The position numbers were made by a program, and so were the translations under genes. Shown here in pieces: positions 9,201 through 14,890 of a DNA stretch of 19,500 nucleotides. The DNA is taken from assembly GCA_038244055.1 (NCBI GenBank), contig JBBRTW010000083.1:1-19500 (forward strand), written 5' to 3'. Every line of letters starts with the position of its first letter. The stretch's first letter is position 1. The notes below the pieces were generated by a model. It had not been told where the DNA came from, did no database searches, and worked only from the letters and a program-made list of their open reading frames with translations. Source of the DNA: DASPKW01 sp038244055. Its GTDB lineage: Bacteria > Planctomycetota > Phycisphaerae > Tepidisphaerales > Tepidisphaeraceae.

Positions 9201-9741
9201 ACTGGTCGTTGCCCCGGTCATCGAATTTGTATTTGCTGCGCAGCGCCGGCGTATCCGATAGCGAGGGAAAACCATCGTCGGCCCACTGCTTCCACCCCTG
9301 GCGCAGCACCGGCCCCTTCAAGCGATACGGGCCGTAAACCCGGCGCTGAAACGTGTAACCCTTGGGGCAGCCGCGCGGGTTCCAGGCCTTGGTGGCGCGG
9401 TTGCCGTAGAGATCGCCGCAGCGATCGTGATCGTAGTTGGTCTCGCTGCGGATCATCACGCCGTTGCGGACGAAGGCCCGCATCCGGCACATGTGCGTGT
9501 CATTCGGGCCGCACACCCAGGTGAAGGTCCGGTCGTAGTGGTACTGATCCCGATACACCTTCTCCCAATCCCGGCTCGGGTAGAACTCCAGCGGATTGGC
9601 GATCTCCTCCACCGGCGCTAATGCCCCCAGCACGTTTGACGGCGCAATCGCCGCCAGTCCTCCCGCGCCCAGCAGTTGCAGGAACCGCCTGCGACTGGTT
9701 CGCACTCCATCCGGTGACGCCTGTTCATCGCGTGGATTCAT
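6241..9741 (-). CDS. nxrA: Tat-exported NXR-type molybdopterin catalytic subunit
   Basis: 1166-residue Mo-bisPGD oxidoreductase of the type II DMSO reductase family. ATG at 9741 follows AAGGAG; upstream in-frame sequence lies inside the preceding gene. A Tat signal (SRRRFLQLLGAGGLAAIA, residues 16-33) puts it in the periplasm. The N-terminal Fe-S site reads Cys77-x3-Asp81-x3-Cys85 ... Cys125 (NPRGCPKG) and aligns with His49/Cys53/Cys57/Cys92 of NarG. FTWVCGPNDTHMC, the YGPYRLKGP segment and KNLVENKMP are what I recall of NxrA of Nitrospira/anammox type. The segment equivalent to NarG's Mo-ligand Asp222 (TPDAHF) is MPESHW, with Glu328. The C-terminal cofactor-binding domain is about residues 1010-1150. 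It most likely interconverts nitrite and nitrate; chlorate, selenate or another oxyanion cannot be excluded from sequence. Confidence 0.85.
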   Translation of the reverse strand: MNPRDEQASPDGVRTSRRRFLQLLGAGGLAAIAPSNVLGALAPVEEIANPLEFYPSRDWEKVYRDQYHYDRTFTWVCGPNDTHMCRMRAFVRNGVMIRSETNYDHDRCGDLYGNRATKAWNPRGCPKGYTFQRRVYGPYRLKGPVLRQGWKQWADDGFPSLSDTPALRSKYKFDDRGNDQFVRVNWEQASEYCAKGLMALAKTYSGDDGKRRFEKDGYDPVMLEHWQGAGTRTMKIGSNLPIHGVVGKFGLYRFCNMLALVDHHARGVGPDQARGCREWTEYTWRGDQAPGQPFVHGLQASDADMNDLRFSKLTIHIGKNLVENKMPESHWLNEIMERGGKIVVISPDYSAPSSKADYWIGCRPGLSDTAVLLAVTKIMIDNHWIDEKFVRGFTDFPLLVRTDSLRRLRPEEVIAGYKPKDISGGPSFKIQGLTAAQREKIGDFCIWDQKQQKVAPVSRDEVGDHANADSSLFGAYKVKLLDGSEVEVMTVLEMYKRHLVDYDLKTVEEITGGKGELIERLARDIWETTKAGHPVALHHGEGVNHYFHATLHNRACHLPLMLAGQFGKHGAGVFTWAGNYKGALLQASEWSGPGVTSYTHENPFAPVLDENIRITEKHLKNFTMGEDVAYWGHGEKPLTVETKDGRKLFTGKSHLPTPTKLIWYNNANLINQAKWVYHLIVNVFPKIDMIVDQQVEWTGSAEYADVILPANTWVENQDLELGGSCSNPFIQVWGGDGIAPVHDSKDDAEIFAGVSRALTKLTGDQRFADHWKYVTEKKARVYIQRVLDNCTTTRGLQGAYQIDKIVKGDYGGEPGTALMLFRTYPRVAFYEQIHDSIPFYTDSGRLSGYCDLPEAIEYGENLISHREAVEATPYLPNVIVSTSPYLRPKDYGIALDDIDADRRTVRNVKMSWAEVKKTVNPLWAQGYRFFCSTPKSRHSAHSSWSTVDWHWIWGTNFGDPYRSDKRSPGVGDSQIQMNPLAAKDLGISEGDYVHVDANRADRPFIGADEKDPRTRAFRCMVRVKFNSALPFGMTIMKHTGWIATERTVKAHESNADGLAQATDTGYQANYRFGSHQSITRSWLPPMHQTDTLFHKKTGSMGFVFGFAIDNHGVNTVPKETLVRIVRAEAGGIGGVGVWAPAATGHSPGSESEEMQKYIAGSLTQIG

Positions 9742-9776
9742 GGTCCGTTCTCCTTGCCCCTTTGCTTCAAAGGGAG

Positions 9777-11408
9777 TTACTTCGCGAGCCTTAACTGGTG
9801 CCAGATCGTGACCGACTTCTGTCCGTTGCGCTCGCCGATCTCGCCATCCCAGACCGCCAGCGCGAGGCTGACCGTTCCGCCGGGCTGGAACGACAGCTCG
9901 CCAGCATTTCTGGAAACCATCTCGTGGACGAAGACGACGCTCCATCGGCCATCGGCCCATTGGGCCGTCCCGCGCACGCCCTGCGCCGCCGGCCCGCGCG
10001 AGGTGAGCGTCCCGAACCCGCCGGCCACCAGGCAATCCACCGAGGCGGTGTGTGTCAGGCTCGACACCGGATTGCCCGCGGCCGCGCCGGTCATGAACAG
10101 CGGCCCCTGATCCGTCTCACGCGTGTGGGCCGGCATATTCGGATAGGCGGCCTTCAATCCCGGCGCGGCCCCGGCCAGATCCTTCTCCCAGGCAGCCTTC
10201 CAGTGCCATAAATCCACGGCCGCGCCTTTGGCCCCCATCGCGAAAAAGGGCGGATCGGCATCGGGCGAAAGCTGGATCGCCACCGCATCGCCGAAACTCT
10301 GCGGGCGAAGTTGCGTATCGTTTCGGGTGGCATCCTCCCACGAAAGGCGGATGGCGATGTTCTTGCCATCGTGAACCGCCTGCGCCTCGATCCCTTTGAT
10401 CCCATCATCCCGCCACCACAGCGGCATCACCGGCAGGAAAATCGCCGGCGCATTCTTCCAGTGCGCCGCCGCCAGATCCGCGGAAATCGGCCCGGCCACC
10501 CGCGCCGCCGTAATCGCCTTCTGCGATTGCAGCACCCGCTCTTCCGCGCCGGGCTTGATGAAGGTCTGCACGTAATCCACGCAGGACCACAGGTCCGCCG
10601 CCGCGATCTCGGCATTGCCGGGCATGGGCGTCCCCGGCATTCCGCGCACGATCCGCAGCGCGATGTCCTCCGGCCGGGCACCTCCCTTGAAGACGCCCTG
10701 CGTGAAGTCGCGGGCGAAGCTCGGAACATCATCCGTATCCTTGAGATCGCGGCGGTCGCGCCCCCGGCCATCAGCGCCATGACACGCCGCGCAGTTTTTC
10801 GTGTAGAACGCCTTGCCGCGTTCGATGTTCGCATCCGCCGGCCGCGCCGGCAGTTTGACCAATGCCCCCGGCTCCAGCACCTTCCGCGCAATCTGCTCGG
10901 CCTTGTCGCGGGTCCGCGTGGGATCGCGGACCAGCATGTCCGCCACGCGACCTTCGATCGCCAGTTGACGCACCGCCTTCACCACGGCCGCAAGATCGCT
11001 CTCGGGAAGATGCGCCCAGCCCGGCATTGCCGACCCCGGCATGCCGCGACGAATCGAGCGTAGCAGATCCTCATCGCTGGGCAGGCCCGATGCGGTGGAA
11101 GTCAGCCGCAAAGAGCTCCCGGCGAAGTTCCGCGGCTTGGGATACAGCAGATAAGCCGCCGCCCCATCGCCCAGGCCCGCCGCGCCGTGGCACGCCGAAC
11201 ACTGCTTCGCATACACCTCCAGCCCGCGCCGGAGCTGCGCCTCGGGCGACACCGGAGCGGCCGGCTCCGCCGCCGAGAGAGGAGTTTCCTTTTTTACCGA
11301 AAATAGGCTGGTGCAACTGATGGCACCCACGACCAACGCCCCGCAAAGGCCCACCATCCCCTGGCACAGCCGTCCGCGCGATCCACGAAACAATTGGGAG
11401 TCCTTCAC
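9777..11408 (-). CDS. Fused dihaem cytochrome c / ethylbenzene-dehydrogenase-type haem b subunit
   Basis: 543-residue exported electron-transfer protein. GTG at 11408 is chosen because AAGGAG lies 8 bases upstream. Residues 1-38 hold a hydrophobic signal (LCGALVVGAISC), with a weak lipobox at Cys32. Two class I cytochrome c domains follow: CSACH at 70-74 with a Met-Pro ligand loop (GMPGSAMPG, 122-130), and CAACH at 206-210 with GMPGTPMPG (256-264). From about 316 to 540 comes a domain like the gamma subunits of ethylbenzene/dimethylsulfide dehydrogenases and NXR. It carries VDLWHWKAAW (398-407), and Met391 in FFAMG is a candidate axial haem b ligand. It would link the periplasmic enzyme to the cytochrome c pool. 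It is the first gene of the operon, 35 bp before the catalytic subunit. The domain fusion is notable; homologous pieces may be separate genes elsewhere. Confidence 0.88.
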   Translation of the reverse strand: MKDSQLFRGSRGRLCQGMVGLCGALVVGAISCTSLFSVKKETPLSAAEPAAPVSPEAQLRRGLEVYAKQCSACHGAAGLGDGAAAYLLYPKPRNFAGSSLRLTSTASGLPSDEDLLRSIRRGMPGSAMPGWAHLPESDLAAVVKAVRQLAIEGRVADMLVRDPTRTRDKAEQIARKVLEPGALVKLPARPADANIERGKAFYTKNCAACHGADGRGRDRRDLKDTDDVPSFARDFTQGVFKGGARPEDIALRIVRGMPGTPMPGNAEIAAADLWSCVDYVQTFIKPGAEERVLQSQKAITAARVAGPISADLAAAHWKNAPAIFLPVMPLWWRDDGIKGIEAQAVHDGKNIAIRLSWEDATRNDTQLRPQSFGDAVAIQLSPDADPPFFAMGAKGAAVDLWHWKAAWEKDLAGAAPGLKAAYPNMPAHTRETDQGPLFMTGAAAGNPVSSLTHTASVDCLVAGGFGTLTSRGPAAQGVRGTAQWADGRWSVVFVHEMVSRNAGELSFQPGGTVSLALAVWDGEIGERNGQKSVTIWHQLRLAK

Positions 11409-11466
11409 GGGGCACACTCCTTCAAGAATCCAAGGCAAGCCAGCACGGTGCGACGAATTGAGGAGC

Positions 11467-11495
11467 AATCTAAATCGCAAGTTACAGGATATCAA
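11467..11495 (-). promoter_or_regulatory. Candidate sigma70-type promoter of the molybdoenzyme operon
   Basis: On the minus strand TTGATA (11490-11495) and TAGATT (11467-11472) are spaced by exactly 17 bp. The start would be near 11460, giving a leader of about 50 nt before the GTG at 11408. Hexamers match the consensus at 5/6 and 4/6. Confidence 0.5.
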
Positions 11496-11714
11496 GACCT
11501 AAATATCCTCTTTGTGTCCATTCGCATCCTGTTGCTGCAATTCGGTCGTATCATGACGTTCGAAACTACGATCACCATGCCTGCCCTCGCCGTCGCAACT
11601 CGCCGGCCAGTCGGGATTGCGGCTCTGCCTGGCGGCCCGGCCCGCGAACATGCGCTGCGGCTTCGACCGCCTGGTGGACTCGCAGTCAGGTCAAACTGGG
11701 AAACTCTGGAAACG

Positions 11715-11747
11715 AAAAACCCGCATCCTGTGCAAAATGGCGCGGGT
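11715..11747 (-). terminator. Weak terminator-like hairpin
   Basis: On the minus strand ACCCGC (11742-11747) pairs with GCGGGT (11719-11724), followed by TTTTT from 11719 down. The 17-nt loop is long, so this may only back up the stronger hairpin just upstream. Confidence 0.35.
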
Positions 11748-11758
11748 GGTCAGCGCAT

Positions 11759-11797
11759 AAAAAAGGTGGCGTGGACCTCTCGGCATTCCACGCCACC
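11759..11797 (-). terminator. Strong rho-independent terminator
   Basis: On the minus strand a perfect 11-bp stem GGTGGCGTGGA/TCCACGCCACC with an 11-nt loop is followed directly by a T-run (TTTTTT). It lies about 230 bp downstream of the truncated haemoglobin stop and probably ends the aldolase-to-haemoglobin transcription unit before the molybdoenzyme promoter. Confidence 0.75.
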
Positions 11798-11813
11798 CGG
11801 GAAGGAGGACAAA

Positions 11814-11930
11814 TTGAACGACCCTTTGGAATATTATACGACCGGTTTTGGGTCCGGTTCGTGGCATTTTCGGATTGTCAATGGTGCCCAGGCCCCGCCG
11901 CTAGGATGCCCGCCCACTGTTCGCATTTAA
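11814..11930 (+). CDS. Possible 38-residue ORF with a strong ribosome site
   Basis: TTG at 11814 lies 6 bases after a full AAGGAGG (11802-11808) and opens a 38-residue frame beginning with Leu/Met-Asn-Asp-Pro-Leu-Glu-Tyr-Tyr, ending at TAA 11928-11930. It is preceded by the 11-bp stem hairpin. The product is not recognised and no promoter is obvious on the plus strand. It may be a leader-type peptide or chance; the ribosome site is the only reason to list it. Confidence 0.2.
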   Translation: MNDPLEYYTTGFGSGSWHFRIVNGAQAPPLGCPPTVRI

Positions 11931-12026
11931 GTTACGGCGCAATAAGCACTTACGGAGCCGCAAGAAATATACCGAATGGCATGGCCCAATCGATGCCGGC
12001 GGCACAATCGTTGGAAACGACATCCC

Positions 12027-12449
12027 TCAACCCGGCGACAGGCCCAAGCTTCGGCCGGTGGGGGGCGGGGCGTCCTGATTGATCATCTGCGTGGCGGTGG
12101 TCTGGAAGTAGGGACGGAGGATCGCGACGACTTCCTCGGGCAGTTGAACTTCCGCCATGGCCGCCTCCATCAACTCGATCCAGCGGTGGCGGGCGGCCAC
12201 GTCGATCTTGAAGGGGGCGTGGCGCATGCGTAGGCGCGGATGGCCGCGGGTTTCGCTGTAAGTGAACGGGCCGCCGAAACGCTGGATGAGGAACCCGCGC
12301 AGGCGCTCCTCGGCGGCGTCGAGTTCATCCCTGGGGTACATCGGCGCGAGGAGGTCATCGGTTCGCACGCGCCGGTAGAAGGCGGCGACGAGGCGGGTGA
12401 AGCCGGCTTGGCCGATGGTTGAGAAGATTTGGGATTCGGAGATGCTCAA
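12027..12449 (-). CDS. glbO: Group II truncated haemoglobin
   Basis: 140-residue 2-on-2 globin that binds haem and usually handles O2 or NO. Family marks are the B10 tyrosine in AAFYRRV (Tyr25), the YPRDELDAAEERLRGFLIQRFGGP segment (38-61), the CD1-region tyrosine in GGPFTY (Tyr64), and the signature GHPRLRMRHAPFKI with proximal His77. The group II G8 tryptophan is RHRWIELM (Trp90). The last 13 residues are a short extension. The start is TTG at 12449, overlapping the stop of the nucleotidyltransferase by the four bases TTGA, which suggests translational coupling; only a weak AAGG lies upstream. It sits 0.6 kb upstream of the NXR-like operon on the same strand but is separated from it by a terminator. 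NO defence near a nitrite/nitrate enzyme would make sense but is inference. Confidence 0.92.
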   Translation of the reverse strand: MSISESQIFSTIGQAGFTRLVAAFYRRVRTDDLLAPMYPRDELDAAEERLRGFLIQRFGGPFTYSETRGHPRLRMRHAPFKIDVAARHRWIELMEAAMAEVQLPEEVVAILRPYFQTTATQMINQDAPPPTGRSLGLSPG

Positions 12450-12907
12450 GTTTTTTGCCTTTTTTCCAGCCTCTCAATATCGATTCGATCGCCTTCTCTA
12501 CCCGTGCTCGATTTATTCCGTTTGAGGTCCTCATAGCTGATGACGGGCACGGGGATACCCTCGATTTCCATGATTTTTCGCCGCGAATAACACCCGTCAA
12601 AATCAACGCCTTCAATTTTGGAAAGCACTTCGATGCAGTTTGGAGGAATGCCCATCCGCACCACCGTTTTCACGTCAGTAAAGAGGGGGTCCCTCATGGA
12701 AGAGCCGAAGCCAAACTTGGTGAGTACCGCCTTAAATCGTTCCATATTTGCGGGGGAAACCGAAATCCAGAAATCAATATCCTTGGTGGCGCGAACGTAC
12801 CCGTAGAGCCACACGGCGTACCCGCCGATCAGAAGATACTCAATCTTCTCCGAGTTCAACAACTGTAAGAACTCTTTGAAGTCTTGCGTCAACTTGATCG
12901 TCGCCAT
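12446..12907 (-). CDS. MNT/AbiEii-like nucleotidyltransferase
   Basis: 153-residue minimal nucleotidyltransferase-fold protein. The active-site signature is LIGGYAVWLYGYVRATKDIDFWI (residues 26-48), with Gly-Gly 28-29 and the metal-binding Asp43/Asp45. A later PPNCIEVLSKIEGVDFDGCYSRR segment offers an acidic third position. The C-terminal ISYEDLKRNKSSTGREGDRIDIERLEK is the usual ending of this family. Such proteins are often the toxin-like or modifying half of two-gene modules; they may transfer AMP or another nucleotide to a protein or RNA target. ATG at 12907 (MATIKL) is chosen; a GGTGG-like site lies upstream and the start overlaps the 3' end of the small gene before it by 68 bp. It is downstream of two tandem small partner genes and overlaps the haemoglobin start. 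Confidence 0.85.
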   Translation of the reverse strand: MATIKLTQDFKEFLQLLNSEKIEYLLIGGYAVWLYGYVRATKDIDFWISVSPANMERFKAVLTKFGFGSSMRDPLFTDVKTVVRMGIPPNCIEVLSKIEGVDFDGCYSRRKIMEIEGIPVPVISYEDLKRNKSSTGREGDRIDIERLEKRQKT

Positions 12908-13046
12908 AGATCCACCGGCGCAGATACTCGCCAGCCTCAACGCGCTCGGTCGGGGTCCGGCTCATCCAATAATCGATGTCATCCGCTTCAGCCTCATCGA
13001 CCGAAGTGGACGTTATTTTCGACCTGTCAATTCGTTCTTCAATCAT
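12840..13046 (-). CDS. Small partner protein of the nucleotidyltransferase (copy 2)
   Basis: 68 residues from ATG at 13046, whose ATG overlaps the previous gene's stop (ATGATTGA); a TTG at 13058 is an alternative. The core DIDYWMSRTPTERVEAGEYLRR, followed by a basic/aromatic stretch and LQRVLTVVEL, resembles the short proteins often encoded just before AbiEii-like nucleotidyltransferases (pattern 'YWxSRTPxERL...LRR...RLQRVxxVxE'). It is therefore the probable cognate partner, perhaps antitoxin-like, of the next gene, with which it overlaps. It is a paralogue of the preceding 95-residue protein. Function beyond pairing is unknown. Confidence 0.7.
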   Translation of the reverse strand: MIEERIDRSKITSTSVDEAEADDIDYWMSRTPTERVEAGEYLRRWIYGDDQVDARLQRVLTVVELGED

Positions 13047-13326
13047 TCTCGGAATCAAGATCAGTCATCTCACGCTGCTGGAGTTGAAGCAATTCAGGAG
13101 ACCGCGAAAACCTGGGTCTAGTATCGTCATTGTAACCCCAGGCGCGTTGCCGAACATACTCAAGCGCGATGAGGCGTTCTGTCGGCGTACGTGACCACCA
13201 ATAGCGGCGATGAGCCTCCTCCGCGTCCTCAAAACAACCGAACGATTTGATAGCCGTCTTATCAAATTGTGTGAGATCGCGAATGAACTCCGGCGAGACA
13301 TCCGATGATTTATCGACCTTCGCCAT
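13039..13326 (-). CDS. Small partner-like protein (copy 1)
   Basis: 95 residues from ATG at 13326, with CAGGAG five bases upstream (an upstream in-frame start at 13347 lacks this). It contains RRYWWSRTPTERLIALEYVRQ (about 47-67), then WGYNDDTRPRFSRSPELLQL, clearly the same family as the next gene (YWxSRTPTER shared). The N-terminal 45 residues, with FDKTAIKSFGCFEDAEEA, have no match that I recognise. It starts 21 bp after the aldolase stop and could be cotranscribed. It may be the leftover partner of a lost nucleotidyltransferase or a second subunit for the same enzyme. Confidence 0.7.
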   Translation of the reverse strand: MAKVDKSSDVSPEFIRDLTQFDKTAIKSFGCFEDAEEAHRRYWWSRTPTERLIALEYVRQRAWGYNDDTRPRFSRSPELLQLQQREMTDLDSEND

Positions 13327-13347
13327 AATCTCTCCTGGCGTCAACAC

Positions 13348-14373
13348 TCACGCGACCTTCGCCTTATTATAGATCGAGGGCATGGGCTTGCCGAGCTTTT
13401 CCCACTGCTTGATGACCGCCTCGGACTTGCCGGCGCTGTTGAGCATGTGCAGCTTGCGCTGCACCATCTTGGTGATCGCTTCGCGGGCCGGTCCAAGGTA
13501 GTTGCGGGGGTCGAACTCGGCCGCCTTAGTGGCGAAGACTTCGCGGATCTTGGCGGTCATCGCCAGGCGCAGGTCCGTGTCGATGTTGACCTTGCACACT
13601 CCATACTTCTGCACGGCCATGGCGATCTGATCCTCGGGGACACCCTTGGCGTTGGGCATGTTCCCACCGTACTTGTTGACCAGGTCGATGAATTCCTGGG
13701 GCACGCTGGAGGAGCCGTGCATGACCAGGGGCAGACCCGGGCAGGTTTTCATGATCTGCTCGATGCGGCCGAAGGCGAGCTTGGCTTCGTGCTTGAACTT
13801 GAACGCGCCGTGGCTGGTGCCGATGGCCACCGCCAGCGAATCGCACTTGGTCTGTTCCCAGAACTTTTTGGCATCCTGGGGGTCGGTGAGGAATTTCTCG
13901 ACGTTCTTCTCGTATTCGTGGGCATCCATCCCGACCACATCCTCTTCGATGCCACCGAGCATGCCCAGTTCGGCCTCGACGACGACGCCGGCCGCGTGGG
14001 AATGCTTGACCGCTTCAGCCGTCAGGGCGACGTTCTTGGCGAAATCGTAGTGCGAGCCATCGATCATGACCGAGGTGTAGCCATCATTGATGCAGGTATC
14101 GATGAGGTCGACGGTGTCGCCGTGGTCGCAGTGGACGGCGATGGGGACGCCGGGGTTCTCGGCCACGCCGGCATCGATGATCGCCTTCAAGTACCGGATG
14201 TTGGCGTACTTGCGGGCGCCCTTGCTGATCTGGAGGATGCAGGGGGAATTCTCCTTGACGCAGGCATCGATGATCGACTGCGCCAGTTCCATGTTGTTGA
14301 CGTTGAAGGCGCCGATCGCGAAGCCGCCATCGTAGGCGAGGTCGAACATCGGCTTGGTGGTCATGAGGGGCAT
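13348..14373 (-). CDS. fba: Class II fructose-bisphosphate aldolase
   Basis: 341-residue zinc-dependent aldolase that splits fructose-1,6-bisphosphate into dihydroxyacetone phosphate and glyceraldehyde-3-phosphate (glycolysis/gluconeogenesis, cytoplasm). Marks are GAFNVNNME near the N-terminus, the catalytic/zinc segment HCDHGD (His81, Asp83, His84), DGSHYDFAKNV, VVEAELGMLGG (zinc-side Glu134), GTSHGAFKF, the phosphate loop VMHGSSSVPQ, and KVNIDTDLRLA. The C-terminal KWEKLGKP-type ending places it in the class IIB type. ATG at 14373 has AAAGGA about 10 bases upstream. A promoter candidate lies about 130 bp upstream. The next minus-strand gene follows after 21 bp, so glycolysis may be cotranscribed with the small-protein/nucleotidyltransferase cassette. 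Confidence 0.96.
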   Translation of the reverse strand: MPLMTTKPMFDLAYDGGFAIGAFNVNNMELAQSIIDACVKENSPCILQISKGARKYANIRYLKAIIDAGVAENPGVPIAVHCDHGDTVDLIDTCINDGYTSVMIDGSHYDFAKNVALTAEAVKHSHAAGVVVEAELGMLGGIEEDVVGMDAHEYEKNVEKFLTDPQDAKKFWEQTKCDSLAVAIGTSHGAFKFKHEAKLAFGRIEQIMKTCPGLPLVMHGSSSVPQEFIDLVNKYGGNMPNAKGVPEDQIAMAVQKYGVCKVNIDTDLRLAMTAKIREVFATKAAEFDPRNYLGPAREAITKMVQRKLHMLNSAGKSEAVIKQWEKLGKPMPSIYNKAKVA

Positions 14374-14874
14374 GGTTGTAATCCTTTCAGGTCGGTGAAC
14401 GGCTGGTCCAAGTAGGCCCGTACCGGGGCACCCCGATCAATCGCCAGGGCGGATGAGGCACGGGCGGCGAGGCAAGGCTCCGGTCGGAAACAGGATAGGA
14501 TTGTAGGGGTGGGGGTGGGGAATGCAACGGTTTCTGGAGGGGGATGTCTATTGGTGAGTGGGCGGGTGCGAAATGGGAAAAAAACATAAAACATAAAGAC
14601 ATAAGAATCCGCGAACGCCTCCGGCCCGGCTGAAAACTAAAAACTAAAAGCGGCGAATGTCGATTTGGGATAGTTGTTCGTGATGGGATCGGATAGTTCG
14701 CTCCAGCCCCCCATCCATCTCCAGGCCGCGCCGCGCGGCACCGGGCCATCTTCAGGCGGATCTTCACCGGCAGCAGCGCCGTCGCCGCGAGGATATTCAA
14801 AGGCGTCCCGCCATCGGCGGGCACGATCAGGGGCATCCCTCATCCTTCATTCTTCATTCTTCATCCTTCATCCT
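14374..14874. other. 501-bp intergenic region with simple repeats
   Basis: Contents are the aldolase promoter (14500-14527), an A-rich tract of repeated ACATAA units (about 14580-14607), an AAAACTAAAAACTAAAA tract (about 14632-14649) and the start of the heptamer repeat at 14840. Minus-strand frames between 14387 and 14843 contain no domain I can recognise; one may be a gene relic, but I cannot support it. Confidence 0.6.
14500..14527 (-). promoter_or_regulatory. Candidate fba promoter
   Basis: On the minus strand TTGCAT (14522-14527) and TACAAT (14500-14505) are spaced by 16 bp; the spacer is nearly pure C with two A. This would give a leader of about 120 nt before the aldolase start. Confidence 0.45.
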
Positions 14875-14890
14875 TCATCCTTCATCCTTC
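14840..14890. repeat. Heptamer tandem repeat (ATCCTTC)
   Basis: About seven tandem copies of ATCCTTC, two of them with the variant ATTCTTC. Read on the minus strand (GAAGGAT units) it supplies the last codons and stop of the FtsB-like gene and several further TGA triplets. A slippage-prone microsatellite. Confidence 0.85.

Larger units (their letters stand above)
11409..12026. other. 618-bp intergenic region
   Basis: This stretch separates the truncated haemoglobin gene from the molybdoenzyme operon. It holds the operon promoter, two minus-strand terminator-like hairpins (11715-11747 and 11759-11797), a TATAAT hexamer on the minus strand at 11833-11838, and a 38-codon plus-strand ORF behind a strong ribosome site. 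A longer plus-strand frame (about 11394-11930) runs through both hairpins and has no recognisable domain. I see no clear full-size gene. Confidence 0.7.

Noticed and set aside
11482..11495. FNR/CRP-type site (TTGAT-N4-TGTAA) at the operon promoter
   Set aside because: Only the first half-site matches; the second has three mismatches to ATCAA. The same bases are better explained as a -35 hexamer.
11394..11930. 178-codon plus-strand ORF in the intergenic region
   Set aside because: It crosses the operon promoter and both terminator hairpins, has no early ribosome site and no recognisable domain; only its last 38 codons have a good ribosome site.
14387..14843. Minus-strand ORFs of 149 and 68 codons upstream of fba
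   Set aside because: Low-complexity Pro/Ser/Arg composition, overlap with simple repeats and the fba promoter, and no domain; at most a relic.
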